The translations under genes were made by a program, and so were the position numbers. A DNA stretch of 15,383 nucleotides from Limnohabitans sp. Rim8. Its GTDB lineage: Bacteria; Pseudomonadota; Gammaproteobacteria; Burkholderiales; Burkholderiaceae_C. A model generated the notes under the pieces. The model saw only the letters and a list, made by a program, of their open reading frames with translations. It was not told where the DNA came from and searched no databases. The number at the start of each line of letters is the position of its first letter. Within the stretch, counting starts at the first letter, position 1. Location: NCBI GenBank assembly GCA_945877725.1, contig CAMDXR010000033.1:1-15383 (forward strand). Direction: 5' to 3'. This document shows positions 1-7,414 of the stretch, piece by piece.

Positions 1-1334
1 AGCAGCAAGTCTTGCCCCTTGATATGGATCTGCGCACTCTTCAAATCGGTTGAGCCTTGCCACGACACAGGAACCCCATCGAGTTTGGCTTTGCCCGATA
101 GCAGTGCAGGTTCCGCTTGAAGGGGTGGCCAATTCAGGTTGCTGCTTTGAAAATGCAGTTCTTTCAGTGCCAAATTCACAGGCAAACGTGTCATGTCATC
201 CTGCCAGCGCAACTCACCGCCTGCAATTTGAACAGTCTTCGCACCATATTGCGCATGCGCATTGACTGGGGTTGGACCGCGCTCCTCACTGGGCGTAAAA
301 AACCCTTGCAAGCCCACCCAGTTGAATGCGCCAGAGGCATCACGCCTTAAATGGAGCACGGGTTTATCCAGACTTAGACTGTCGAGTTTGAAACTGGCTT
401 CCAGCGGTCGCCAAGTATCAATCTTCAGTTGCATCGCCTCCCACTGCAGCAATGGCAGTGCGCTTTCGGCATTGGTTTTTTCTTGGAGTTTCAGCCGTTT
501 CACGGCCAATTGGCCCGCCACCACCACTTCAGGGATTGCCTGCTGCTTAAAGTCGAGCGTGAGGTCCAGGTCCAACTCGCCATCGGCCAATCGAATGGGC
601 CATGCCGCTGGCCAGTAGGGCAAATAGGCGGCGGCATCGAGTGCCTTGACCTGAAAGCGGGCTTGGGTGTGCCTGTCTTTTGCAAAGGGCCTTGTTTCTG
701 CATCGGTATCAAACACCGCACCGTTGAGCTTGAATGCCAGACGCGGATGGGTGGCAACTTCACGCCTAGAGCCGATATTGCTTAAAAATGGCACACCGAG
801 TTGCAACTCGGTCAATGCGTGCGTGACCGACTTGGGACTGTCGTGAAATTGAACACCGCCGCCCTCAATCCGGATATTGAACAAAGACATGCGCGGGATA
901 CCGGAGGTTTGATCTTGAGTGTCAATCCATCGCTTCAGAACATCGTCGATGTCAAATTGACCCTGCCCACGGTAAGTCAAATGCAACTGAGGATTGCGCA
1001 CCCAGATCGCATCGGCCACAGGGGCCCAATAAATGAGAGATTGCAAGCTCAAATTCACTTCAATCTCGTCAATCGTCAACTGCGGCTCCAGCATTGGCTC
1101 TGAAACTCCTGCCTTGCCAATGTGCAAACCCCGAACAAGCAAGGCCATGGACCACGGCCTGAAGTCCACATGGGTTAATTTGACTGACCGCCCCAAGGCT
1201 TGCGAGCCCTGTTTTTCGATTTGCCATTGAACCCAGGGTGGCATCACCAGCCAACTGACGCACCACAACAGCCCCACACCCAGCAAAGAAAAGATTGCCC
1301 AGCGCTGCCAGCGCTTCAGGAGGCCCAATTTCAT
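1..1334 (-). CDS. AsmA-like DUF748 family envelope protein, C-terminus outside the window
   Basis: The minus strand is open from an ATG at 1334 to the window edge (444 codons, no stop), so the C-terminus is missing. The start MKLGLLKRWQRW is followed by one hydrophobic anchor at about residues 13-30, and the rest is a long periplasmic beta-rich region. Phrases such as SVKLTHVDFRPWSMALLVRG, LTIDEIEVNLSLQSLIYWAP and GAFNWVGLQ are typical of DUF748/AsmA-like proteins, which are thought to bridge the cell envelope and take part in outer-membrane lipid transport or assembly. The Shine-Dalgarno upstream of the ATG is weak (AAAG), and no earlier in-frame start is obvious. It has no functional link to the catabolic genes and probably marks chromosomal backbone beside the accessory cluster. 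The family call is from sequence style; the exact role is not known. Confidence 0.8.
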   Translation of the reverse strand, partial: MKLGLLKRWQRWAIFSLLGVGLLWCVSWLVMPPWVQWQIEKQGSQALGRSVKLTHVDFRPWSMALLVRGLHIGKAGVSEPMLEPQLTIDEIEVNLSLQSLIYWAPVADAIWVRNPQLHLTYRGQGQFDIDDVLKRWIDTQDQTSGIPRMSLFNIRIEGGGVQFHDSPKSVTHALTELQLGVPFLSNIGSRREVATHPRLAFKLNGAVFDTDAETRPFAKDRHTQARFQVKALDAAAYLPYWPAAWPIRLADGELDLDLTLDFKQQAIPEVVVAGQLAVKRLKLQEKTNAESALPLLQWEAMQLKIDTWRPLEASFKLDSLSLDKPVLHLRRDASGAFNWVGLQGFFTPSEERGPTPVNAHAQYGAKTVQIAGGELRWQDDMTRLPVNLALKELHFQSSNLNWPPLQAEPALLSGKAKLDGVPVSWQGSTDLKSAQIHIKGQDLL

Positions 1335-1749
1335 AATGACAACTTTAAAAAACAACAAGGCCGATTCTCGTCGATCCGAGAAGAGTTTTGTAACACCAAA
1401 GGAGCACACGCACTGTGCCAAGGCGCACTCAGATAGTTTGAGTGGCTAGACCGATTTACAGCACCACTGGCCCGAGATCAGGCCGCCTGACTGAGGCAGC
1501 AGCCAGCGAGACCCGCAACGACCCCACCCATTGGGGCTTCGTGGTTTGCAAAACTACGGTTGTTTTGCCATCGGCTTTGTCGGTGCACGTTGGCTCAAAT
1601 TAGCGCATGACATTGCAGGGCCGGTCTCTCTAATTGGGAACTCCAACTTCTTTGAACTGGCGGTCGCCGTGATGCTGTCACTGGTGTAACTGGTCAACCG
1701 AAGCCACAGTTTTGGCGCAGCGGCAAAGTGAATGCTGTTGGGGCAATAC
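1335..1749. other. 415-base gap without an intact gene
   Basis: No intact coding region is supported here. The gap separates the stop of the dehydratase gene (1750) from the start of the DUF748 gene (1334). It contains the ACR3-like relic described separately (1537-1731). It also has a short inverted repeat TTCTCG-6-CGAGAA at 1365-1382, which is too weak to call a terminator. Positions 1383-1536 show nothing recognisable. The minus-strand reading frame that enters this gap at 1554-1961 overlaps the dehydratase gene out of frame and is a shadow. Confidence 0.6.
1537..1731 (+). pseudogene. Decayed C-terminal fragment of an ACR3-type arsenite efflux permease
   Basis: The plus-strand frame reads NYGCFAIGFVGARWLKLAHD and then LIGNSNFFELAVAVMLSLV, stops at TAA (1687-1689), and continues in the same frame as LVNRSHSFGAAAK to a TGA at 1729-1731. 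ACR3 permeases carry a strongly conserved segment of the form APxxLIGxSNFFELAVA near the C-terminus. It is normally followed by about 25-30 residues (including an SGAALATVVGV-like stretch) before VPVMLSLV. Here ELAVA runs directly into VMLSLV, as if that stretch had been deleted in frame. There is no start codon context or upstream permease sequence. The family match is from remembered motifs; the deletion and decay are inferred. Confidence 0.55.
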
Positions 1750-2631
1750 TCAGGCCATTTGCCTAGTCCATTGCGGCAAAGGCGCCGATTTGCGCAATAC
1801 GTCTTGATGCAACCAAATCGCACTCTTGCGGGCACGCGCAGCCACGGTTTCCAGGGGCAACTGCTGGTAATCGTCGTTGAACACTTCAAAACTGTAATCA
1901 CCACGGTACCCAATTCGGTCAAGACGCAACACCAAATCAGCCAACTGCTCGCTGTGCACACCCTCGCCCGGAAAAACCCGAAAGGTGCGGGCGGTGGTCA
2001 TGCGTTCTTCAAAGGTCGGGGTTTCTTGCCACATGAAATCGGACAACTGGACAAGAAAAATTTTTGAGGGGTCCAGTTCATCCATCGCCTCCAACGGCGT
2101 ATTGGCAGCAAATACATGAAATGAATCCAGACCCAGCCCCAAATTGGGACAGTCGGCACGACACACCACATCCCAACTGGTCGGAAATTCATTGACCGTC
2201 CGGCCCCAAGACAAGGCTTCATAGGCCACTTTGATGCCCAAGGGCACCGCCAGCATGGCCAGCTTTTTAAGATCGGCCGCTATCAAATCAAGGTCATCGG
2301 TCGCGTGACGCGAGGTGGATGAGCAAGCCAGCAAAACCTTGCTGCCCGTGGCCGCGCACATCTCCAACATGGCTTTGGCAATGTCTAACTTGTAACTGTG
2401 CAAGTGTCCTGACAAGCCTTCAAAGTCTCGCAGCACCTGAAAGCCCGTGGGACGCATGCCACTGGCGAGCACCTCGGCCGCTGCTGCCTTCACCCCACCT
2501 GGGTGAGTCACCAGGTCTCGGGCCATCAACATGACCTGCGAGAAGCCAGCTTCTTTCATGGCGGCCAGTTTGGCCTCTAAGGTGCCAGCCATGGTGATGG
2601 TGTCCATGCCATACCCGTCGAGCAAGTTCAT
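1750..2631 (-). CDS. quiC: 3-dehydroshikimate dehydratase, QuiC-like TIM-barrel protein
   Basis: This 293-residue xylose-isomerase-like TIM barrel would convert 3-dehydroshikimate to protocatechuate, the last step of quinate/shikimate catabolism before ring cleavage. The four metal ligands expected for QuiC-type enzymes are visible: Glu138 (AYEALSWG), Asp169 (GLGLDSFH), Gln195 (FLVQLSD) and Glu249 (YSFEVFND). The first three have the spacing I recall for Pseudomonas QuiC1 (31 and 26 residues). Other shared family phrases are QVLRDFEG, RVFPGEG and FNDDYQQLP. Pseudomonas QuiC1 carries an HPPD-like domain C-terminal to this barrel. Here the barrel ends at residue 293 and the HPPD-like part is the separate gene just upstream. 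The ATG at 2631 has an AAGGA site overlapping the upstream stop codon, with a 12-base gap, suggesting coupled translation. It is the last gene of the TRAP operon. A general sugar isomerase/epimerase is the alternative, less likely given the motifs. Confidence 0.78.
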   Translation of the reverse strand: MNLLDGYGMDTITMAGTLEAKLAAMKEAGFSQVMLMARDLVTHPGGVKAAAAEVLASGMRPTGFQVLRDFEGLSGHLHSYKLDIAKAMLEMCAATGSKVLLACSSTSRHATDDLDLIAADLKKLAMLAVPLGIKVAYEALSWGRTVNEFPTSWDVVCRADCPNLGLGLDSFHVFAANTPLEAMDELDPSKIFLVQLSDFMWQETPTFEERMTTARTFRVFPGEGVHSEQLADLVLRLDRIGYRGDYSFEVFNDDYQQLPLETVAARARKSAIWLHQDVLRKSAPLPQWTRQMA

Positions 2632-2643
2632 AGCGGCTTTCCT

Positions 2644-3519
2644 TTATTTGTGCACGAGCTCAAAGGCGACAGAACCCAAAGTGTTGCGCGTCAAGGCACC
2701 CCGGTCTTCAGGATGCAATTGGGTTGACTCCACAAACTCAACGCCCAAAGCCTTCAGAGCAGTCACGGCCTTGCCTACATCGGGCACCCCGAAACCAATG
2801 CGCTGTAAACATTCGGATGCGTCTTCGATGTCCATCCATGGTTCAGGCTCAACCAATTGCCACAAAAAGCTGCCGCAAGGACTTTTCATGAGTTTTCCTT
2901 TTGGCAAGATGCCAAAGCGTTCCTCGTCAGGAATCGTCGTGAAATCAAACATGTGCTCGTAATAGGTCAACCAATCTGCACTGCGGCTGGCACCGATGTA
3001 CTGAACCACACCAAAATAGCTCATGCCTGCCAGTGCGGGCGGGTTCGGGTCGACCGTGGGAATGGGCTTGAAATCGATGTTGTAGATGGAAAATTCTTGC
3101 CAACGGTCCACAAAATAAAAGCGACTCCCACCGGGTCCATGAATGGCGGGTATGTGTAACTCCATGGCCTGCGCATGACTGCCCACACTCCAAGCCCCCA
3201 AATTCAGGCAACGCGTGTGCGATTTGAGTGCATCCTGCACCCGAAACGCCACTGCCGAAATAACGGGTTGCCCCTCTACCGTGCTGCTCACTCGGGCGTC
3301 ATCCGGGTGGGCATTCACCACCAGGTTCATATCCCCCTGTCGGTACAGCGTGACCTCTCTCGAACGATGACGTGCCACGGGCCTGAAGCCCATGTTTTCG
3401 AGTACCTGCCCTAGTGCCTGTGGTCGGCTGGTGGCGTACTCAATGAATTCAATGCCGGCAATACCCAAACGGTTGGGCGTTTCCGGCACGGCTTCTCGGT
3501 CAACTTTATGCAGGTTCAT
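2644..3519 (-). CDS. HPPD-like VOC-superfamily protein with a degenerate iron site
   Basis: The 291 residues resemble 4-hydroxyphenylpyruvate dioxygenase. GIEFIEYA, MGFRPVARHRSREVTLYRQG and NLVVNAHPDD (residues 22-74) closely follow the HPPD N-terminal half, and SIYNIDF is also shared. The second half is shortened (HPPD is about 355 residues). By eye alignment the first His ligand falls on Val171 (SYFGVVQYIG, where HPPD has IDHLTHN), the second on Arg240 (LQRIGFG, where HPPD has QHVAF), and only the Glu ligand remains (Glu287, AFELVHK). It therefore probably does not catalyse the HPPD reaction. It lies directly before the dehydratase gene, matching the two halves of a QuiC1 fusion in swapped order. 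It may be a structural partner or a repurposed VOC enzyme. Start ATG 3519 has GGAG seven bases upstream. Family assignment is firm; function is unknown. Confidence 0.75.
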   Translation of the reverse strand: MNLHKVDREAVPETPNRLGIAGIEFIEYATSRPQALGQVLENMGFRPVARHRSREVTLYRQGDMNLVVNAHPDDARVSSTVEGQPVISAVAFRVQDALKSHTRCLNLGAWSVGSHAQAMELHIPAIHGPGGSRFYFVDRWQEFSIYNIDFKPIPTVDPNPPALAGMSYFGVVQYIGASRSADWLTYYEHMFDFTTIPDEERFGILPKGKLMKSPCGSFLWQLVEPEPWMDIEDASECLQRIGFGVPDVGKAVTALKALGVEFVESTQLHPEDRGALTRNTLGSVAFELVHK

Positions 3520-3556
3520 CTTGGGTCTCCAAAGAGTCTGGCTTGCATGAAGGGGC

Positions 3557-4390
3557 TCAATAACTCAGCTTGGCCACGCTTCGCAACACATCAGCCGTTG
3601 TAGTCGGCAAATCAAAAAACTCCAGATAGGCGGGAATTTGCTCATAGAGCATGTCGGTGCCGATCTGTGTTCGGCAACCACGCGCTTGAGCTGCAGCCAA
3701 AAAAGCCGTGGTTTCGGCTTTCATCACGACTTCCCCCACAAAGGTATCGGGCGAGATTCGGGACACATCCAAAGGCAGCGGATCGCCATCGTTCATGCCC
3801 ATTGGCGTCGCATTGACCACCAGATCGTGGTCTACAGGATCATTGGAGCCGGTCAGCACATCCATCTGCGGGTAGTTCTCTTTGATCCGTCTAGCCAAAG
3901 CAGTACAAGACTCGGTGTTTACATCAAAAAGACTGATGGCCGCAAGGCCTGCCCCGGCCAGCGAAGCTGCTATGGCACTGCCCACGCCTCCGGTGCCAAC
4001 CACCAAGGCGCGTTTGCCCCCCAGGTTAAAACCTTTGCGTTGAACGCCACGCACAAAGCCCGAGCCATCGAACATGTCACCGACCAAACGGCCATCGGTC
4101 AAGCGTTTGACGGCATTGCAAGCCCCCGCCACCCGCACCGTGGGTGTGACCTCATCGAGCAAACCCACAGTGGTCACTTTGTGCGGCATGGTGATCAGGG
4201 CACCGGTGATGTTTTCGAGTGCGAAAACAGCTTTCAGAAACTGCGGGTAATGCTCGGCTTTGCAGCCCATGGGAACCACCACCGCATTGATACCCGATGT
4301 TTCAAAGTACGGGTTGTAGATCATTGGCGACTTGAAGGTATGCGTCGGGTAACCAATGTGGGCAATGAGTGATGTGTTGCCGTTGATCAT
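3557..4390 (-). CDS. Shikimate/quinate dehydrogenase family oxidoreductase (AroE-fold), probably catabolic and NAD-dependent
   Basis: This enzyme has the two AroE domains: a substrate domain at about residues 1-110 and a Rossmann domain with GTGGVGSAIA (132-141). The catalytic pair is Lys71 (TMPHK) and Asp108 (FDGSGF), 37 residues apart as in E. coli AroE Lys65/Asp102, with Asn92 (GACNAV) also in place. Asp156 in LFDVN follows beta-2 where NADP-dependent AroE has an NR motif, which suggests NAD+ and a catabolic role. Three substrate-pocket positions differ by eye: the first Ser of SKSP is Phe19, the Thr of NTDG is Phe107, and the usual Tyr near 215 is not seen. The substrate may therefore be a shikimate analogue. 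I chose the ATG at 4390 (MINGNTSLIAHIGYP) because upstream in-frame starts either lie within a hairpin (TTG at 4426) or add non-conserved residues (ATG at 4396). The ribosome site is weak. Confidence 0.75.
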   Translation of the reverse strand: MINGNTSLIAHIGYPTHTFKSPMIYNPYFETSGINAVVVPMGCKAEHYPQFLKAVFALENITGALITMPHKVTTVGLLDEVTPTVRVAGACNAVKRLTDGRLVGDMFDGSGFVRGVQRKGFNLGGKRALVVGTGGVGSAIAASLAGAGLAAISLFDVNTESCTALARRIKENYPQMDVLTGSNDPVDHDLVVNATPMGMNDGDPLPLDVSRISPDTFVGEVVMKAETTAFLAAAQARGCRTQIGTDMLYEQIPAYLEFFDLPTTTADVLRSVAKLSY

Positions 4391-4410
4391 GATCATGATT
4401 TTAGGTTTCA

Positions 4411-4437
4411 AGAAACTTCGCCGCAATGGCGGCGAAG
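4411..4437 (-). terminator. Hairpin between dctP and the AroE-like gene, possible partial terminator
   Basis: Positions 4416-4424 (CTTCGCCGC) and 4429-4437 (GCGGCGAAG) form a perfect 9-base-pair GC-rich stem with a 4-base loop. On the minus strand it is followed by TTTCTT. It starts about 10 bases after the dctP stop codon and ends 20 bases or so before the AroE-like start. The U-tract is short, so it may stabilise the upstream TRAP mRNA or attenuate rather than fully stop transcription. Confidence 0.55.
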
Positions 4438-4446
4438 CCCACAGGT

Positions 4447-5466
4447 TTACTTGCCCGTCTTTTGAGATGCAGAACGCACTTTTTCAATTTCACCCTGCAA
4501 TTCCTTGACCAGATCCTGGCCCACAGTCACCCCATACTTGGCCGTGATCGGACGCATTTTGTCGCGTAACTTGGCCATTTCAGATTCGGGCAACTGAGAC
4601 ACTTGCATGCCATTTTTCTTCAGGTTTTCCAGAATGCTGGCCTCCAGGGCACGGGCTTTGTCACGTTGGAACTTGGCCGATTCAGTCACAGCGTCAGCCA
4701 CGATTTTTTTCTCGGCAGCCGACAGTTTTTCCCAGAATTTTTTACTGATGATGACCGATTGTGGGTTGTATTGGTGACCTGTTAATGCCAAGTGTTTTTG
4801 CACTTCGTAGAGCTTGGCACCGTTGATGGTGGCCACAGGATTTTCCTGGCCGTCAACTGCTTTTTGTTCCAGCGCCGCATACAACTCGGGGAACGGCAAC
4901 GGTGTAGGGTTGGCACCCAATGCCTTGACCCAGTCCACGTTGATCGGGTTGGGAATCACACGCAGCTTCAGGCCCTCCAGGTCTTCTACTTTGTTGATAG
5001 CGCGCTTGCTGTTGGTGATATTACGAAAACCGAGCTCATAAAAACCCAGTCCAATGATGCCCTTTTCATCGAGCTTGGCATGCAGTTTTTTGCCAAAGGG
5101 CCCGTCCACAGCCGCATCGGCCTCCTTGCCGGAACCGAACATGAAGGGGAAATCGAAGATGGCAAATTCTTTGACCTGAGAAGCAAAGATGCCCGAATTC
5201 ATGGATGCCATCTCCAGTGTGCCGCCTTGAATGGCGGATACATTGGCTTGGTCACTGCCCAAAGCGCCGCCTGGGAAGACGTTAACTTTGATCTTGCCAC
5301 CGGATTGTTTTTCGACAATTTCCTTGAACTTTTCCATGCCCAGCACGATGGGATGACCGGCTGCGTTTTGGTTGGCAAACTTGATGGTTTTGTCTTGTGC
5401 CGACGAAATGCCCGCAGCGGCCAGTGCGACAGTGGCGATCAAGGTTTTGATGAACACACGTTTCAT
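4447..5466 (-). CDS. dctP: TRAP transporter substrate-binding protein, DctP family
   Basis: This 339-residue periplasmic receptor would deliver a carboxylate to the DctQM permease. The signal peptide is residues 1-23 (MKRVFIKTLIATVALAAAG..., cleavage near SSA|QD). The mature part has DctP landmarks: VFPGGALGS (63-71), GFRNIT (146-151), GLKLRVIPNP with the carboxylate-binding arginine at 169, and GQENP (206-210). An open frame extends upstream to 5562, but the ATG at 5466 starts the signal peptide and has GGAGAC six to seven bases before it, so this start is chosen. It is 92 bases downstream of dctM; nothing else is seen in that gap. The ligand is unknown. The context of an AroE-like dehydrogenase and a dehydroshikimate dehydratase argues for a quinate/shikimate-like acid. 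Confidence 0.9.
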   Translation of the reverse strand: MKRVFIKTLIATVALAAAGISSAQDKTIKFANQNAAGHPIVLGMEKFKEIVEKQSGGKIKVNVFPGGALGSDQANVSAIQGGTLEMASMNSGIFASQVKEFAIFDFPFMFGSGKEADAAVDGPFGKKLHAKLDEKGIIGLGFYELGFRNITNSKRAINKVEDLEGLKLRVIPNPINVDWVKALGANPTPLPFPELYAALEQKAVDGQENPVATINGAKLYEVQKHLALTGHQYNPQSVIISKKFWEKLSAAEKKIVADAVTESAKFQRDKARALEASILENLKKNGMQVSQLPESEMAKLRDKMRPITAKYGVTVGQDLVKELQGEIEKVRSASQKTGK

Positions 5467-5558
5467 GAATTGTCTCCAGAAAATCAAACGAATCGGACGT
5501 ACGCAAGAAGCAGGCAGTTTGTCATCCGGCGTACCCGATCGGACGACAGTACCGAAAA

Positions 5559-6836
5559 TCAATAAAACCAGCGAGCGGGCACCATGACCAAAGCCGGGAA
5601 AGCCACCATGGCAAACATGATGATGAACTGGGCCACCATAAAGGGCATGACCCCACGCGTCACTTCGTCCATACTGACCTTGCCCACCCCGGCCACAGCA
5701 TTGAGTACTGTGCCCACGGGGGGTGTGATCAAACCAATGGCGTTGTTGATGATGAAAAGCACTCCGAAATAAACCGGGTCAATACCCGCCGCTTTAACCA
5801 ACGGCATCAGGACCGGAGTCAAAAGCAATATCGTAGGCGTCATGTCCAATGCCGTGCCGACCACCATGGTGATGACCATGATGGCGAACATCAGTAACCG
5901 AGGGCTGTCCAGAATGGGCTGCAACAAAGTCACGAGTTCGCCGGGCAAATTGGCCACCGTGATCAACCAGGCCGAAACCATGGCGGCAGCCACCAAAAAC
6001 ATGACCACAGAACTGGTTTTGGCTGCAGACATGAACAAAGGCACCAAGGACTTGAAGCTCAGCTCGCCGTAAACAAAAGTTGAAATAAGCAAGGCATAGG
6101 TCGCGGCAACCACAGCCGCTTCGGTGGGGGTGAACACACCAAACTTCAAGCCAAACACCACAATCACCGGCAACACCAACGCCCAAGTGGCTTCTCGCAG
6201 TGCAAGCAAAATTTGTCCTGCGCTTTGGCGCGGCGGCACTTGTACCCGTTCGCTCCGCGCCAGCCACCACCAAGTGATCCAGAGCGAGGCCCCAAGCATC
6301 AAGCCAGGAACAATTCCCGCCAAAAACAATTTGGAAATGGACACGTTGCCTGCCACCCCGAAGATCACAAACCCGATGCTGGGTGGAATGACCGGCGCAA
6401 TGATCCCAGCCGAGGCAATCAGGCCCGCCGATCTGGCTTTGTCATGTCCCGCCGCCACCATCATGGGCAATAGCAAAGCGGTCAGCGCTGCGGCATCGGC
6501 CACAGCCGAACCGGAAAGCGCTGCCATGATCACGGCGGCCATGATGGTCACATAGCCCAACCCCCCCTTGATGTGACCGACACACGCCATGGCGAAGTTC
6601 ACGATGCGCTTGGACAAACCACCCGCATTCATGATTTCACCTGCCAACATGAAAAAGGGCACCGCCAACAAAGGAAAGCTGTTGGACCCCTCGATCAAGT
6701 TTTGCGCCAAAATCTGGGCATCAAAAATGTCCATGTGCCACATCAAGGCCACACCGCACAGCAACAAGGAAAAGGCAATGGGAATGCCCAAGGCCATGGC
6801 ACCGAGCAAGGACAACAAAAATACAGCGATTGTCAT
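5559..6836 (-). CDS. dctM: TRAP transporter large permease subunit, DctM family
   Basis: This is a 425-residue, highly hydrophobic inner-membrane protein with around a dozen membrane segments; it starts MTIAVFLLSLLGAMALGIPIAF. Family phrases include LAVPFFMLAGEIMNAGGLS, MAALSGSAVADAAAL, PPSIGFVIFGV and FIINNAIGLITPPVG. It would carry out sodium-coupled import of the substrate delivered by DctP together with DctQ. It is full length for the family. It starts two bases after the dctQ stop, with an AAGGAAAT site inside the end of dctQ, so the two are probably translationally coupled. Confidence 0.93.
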   Translation of the reverse strand: MTIAVFLLSLLGAMALGIPIAFSLLLCGVALMWHMDIFDAQILAQNLIEGSNSFPLLAVPFFMLAGEIMNAGGLSKRIVNFAMACVGHIKGGLGYVTIMAAVIMAALSGSAVADAAALTALLLPMMVAAGHDKARSAGLIASAGIIAPVIPPSIGFVIFGVAGNVSISKLFLAGIVPGLMLGASLWITWWWLARSERVQVPPRQSAGQILLALREATWALVLPVIVVFGLKFGVFTPTEAAVVAATYALLISTFVYGELSFKSLVPLFMSAAKTSSVVMFLVAAAMVSAWLITVANLPGELVTLLQPILDSPRLLMFAIMVITMVVGTALDMTPTILLLTPVLMPLVKAAGIDPVYFGVLFIINNAIGLITPPVGTVLNAVAGVGKVSMDEVTRGVMPFMVAQFIIMFAMVAFPALVMVPARWFY

Positions 6837-6838
6837 TT

Positions 6839-7390
6839 TTATTTCCTTGCGGCTAAGGTATTTGAGGAGGGTTCACCATGTGGCGACTCTTCCGACTCCT
6901 GAATCAGTACCAGGTCTTCATCTTTGATTTGCCCCGTGAGTAGCCCGATGAATTCGATCAAAATCATGAAGCCTCCGAGCAAAGAAAAAATAACTCCCGG
7001 CATATAAATCCAGACCATTGAAACTTGCATGACCGCGCTGGTGGTATCCCAGTTAATGACCGCTTGGTCATAGGTCCCCTTAAAGAGCAAGCCACAAACG
7101 AACAGCATGAGCAAATGCGACAAACCCATGCAGAACTTTTTACCTTTGGGACCCAGTTTGCCCACCAGCATGTCGGTGCCCAAATGACCGTGCTCTTTAA
7201 CAGCCACGATGGCCCCCATGAAAGTCATCCAGATAAACAACCATCGCGACAACTCCTCGGAAAGCGTGATGCCTGAGTTGAAGCCATAGCGCATGACCAC
7301 ATTGCCAAACACCAAAACCACCATCACGGCGAGGCACATCGCAATCACCCATTTGAGTAAGCTGCAACAGCCATCGATTAAGTTCTGCAT
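6839..7390 (-). CDS. dctQ: TRAP transporter small permease subunit, DctQ family
   Basis: This 183-residue protein has four predicted membrane segments and the DctQ signature EELSRWLFIWMTFMGAIVAV followed by GHLGTDMLV. It pairs with DctM in the inner membrane. Two starts are possible: the ATG at 7390, or a GTG immediately upstream at 7393, which is six bases from AAGGAG. The ATG is given here, but the GTG is equally placed for the ribosome. This is the first gene of the six-gene operon, and the promoter and candidate TetR operator lie just upstream (7421-7470). Confidence 0.9.
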   Translation of the reverse strand: MQNLIDGCCSLLKWVIAMCLAVMVVLVFGNVVMRYGFNSGITLSEELSRWLFIWMTFMGAIVAVKEHGHLGTDMLVGKLGPKGKKFCMGLSHLLMLFVCGLLFKGTYDQAVINWDTTSAVMQVSMVWIYMPGVIFSLLGGFMILIEFIGLLTGQIKDEDLVLIQESEESPHGEPSSNTLAARK

Positions 7391-7414
7391 CACCGCGATC
7401 TCCTTTTGAGCACA

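Noticed and set aside
1365..1382. Inverted repeat TTCTCG-6-CGAGAA between the DUF748 gene and the ACR3 relic
   Set aside because: A six-base stem with only a short interrupted T run is too weak to call a terminator on either strand.
1554..1961. 135-residue minus-strand reading frame across the dehydratase gene end
   Set aside because: It overlaps the 3' end of the dehydratase gene in another frame and has no recognisable domain; treated as a shadow.
4391..4426. Longer N-terminus for the AroE-like protein from a TTG at 4426
   Set aside because: The extension lies in the hairpin, uses a rare start without a ribosome site, and adds residues before the conserved MINGNTSLIAH start.
5467..5562. 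Upstream extension of dctP to 5562
   Set aside because: The extension would put 32 residues before a clear signal peptide and run up to the dctM stop. The ATG at 5466 has a good GGAG site.
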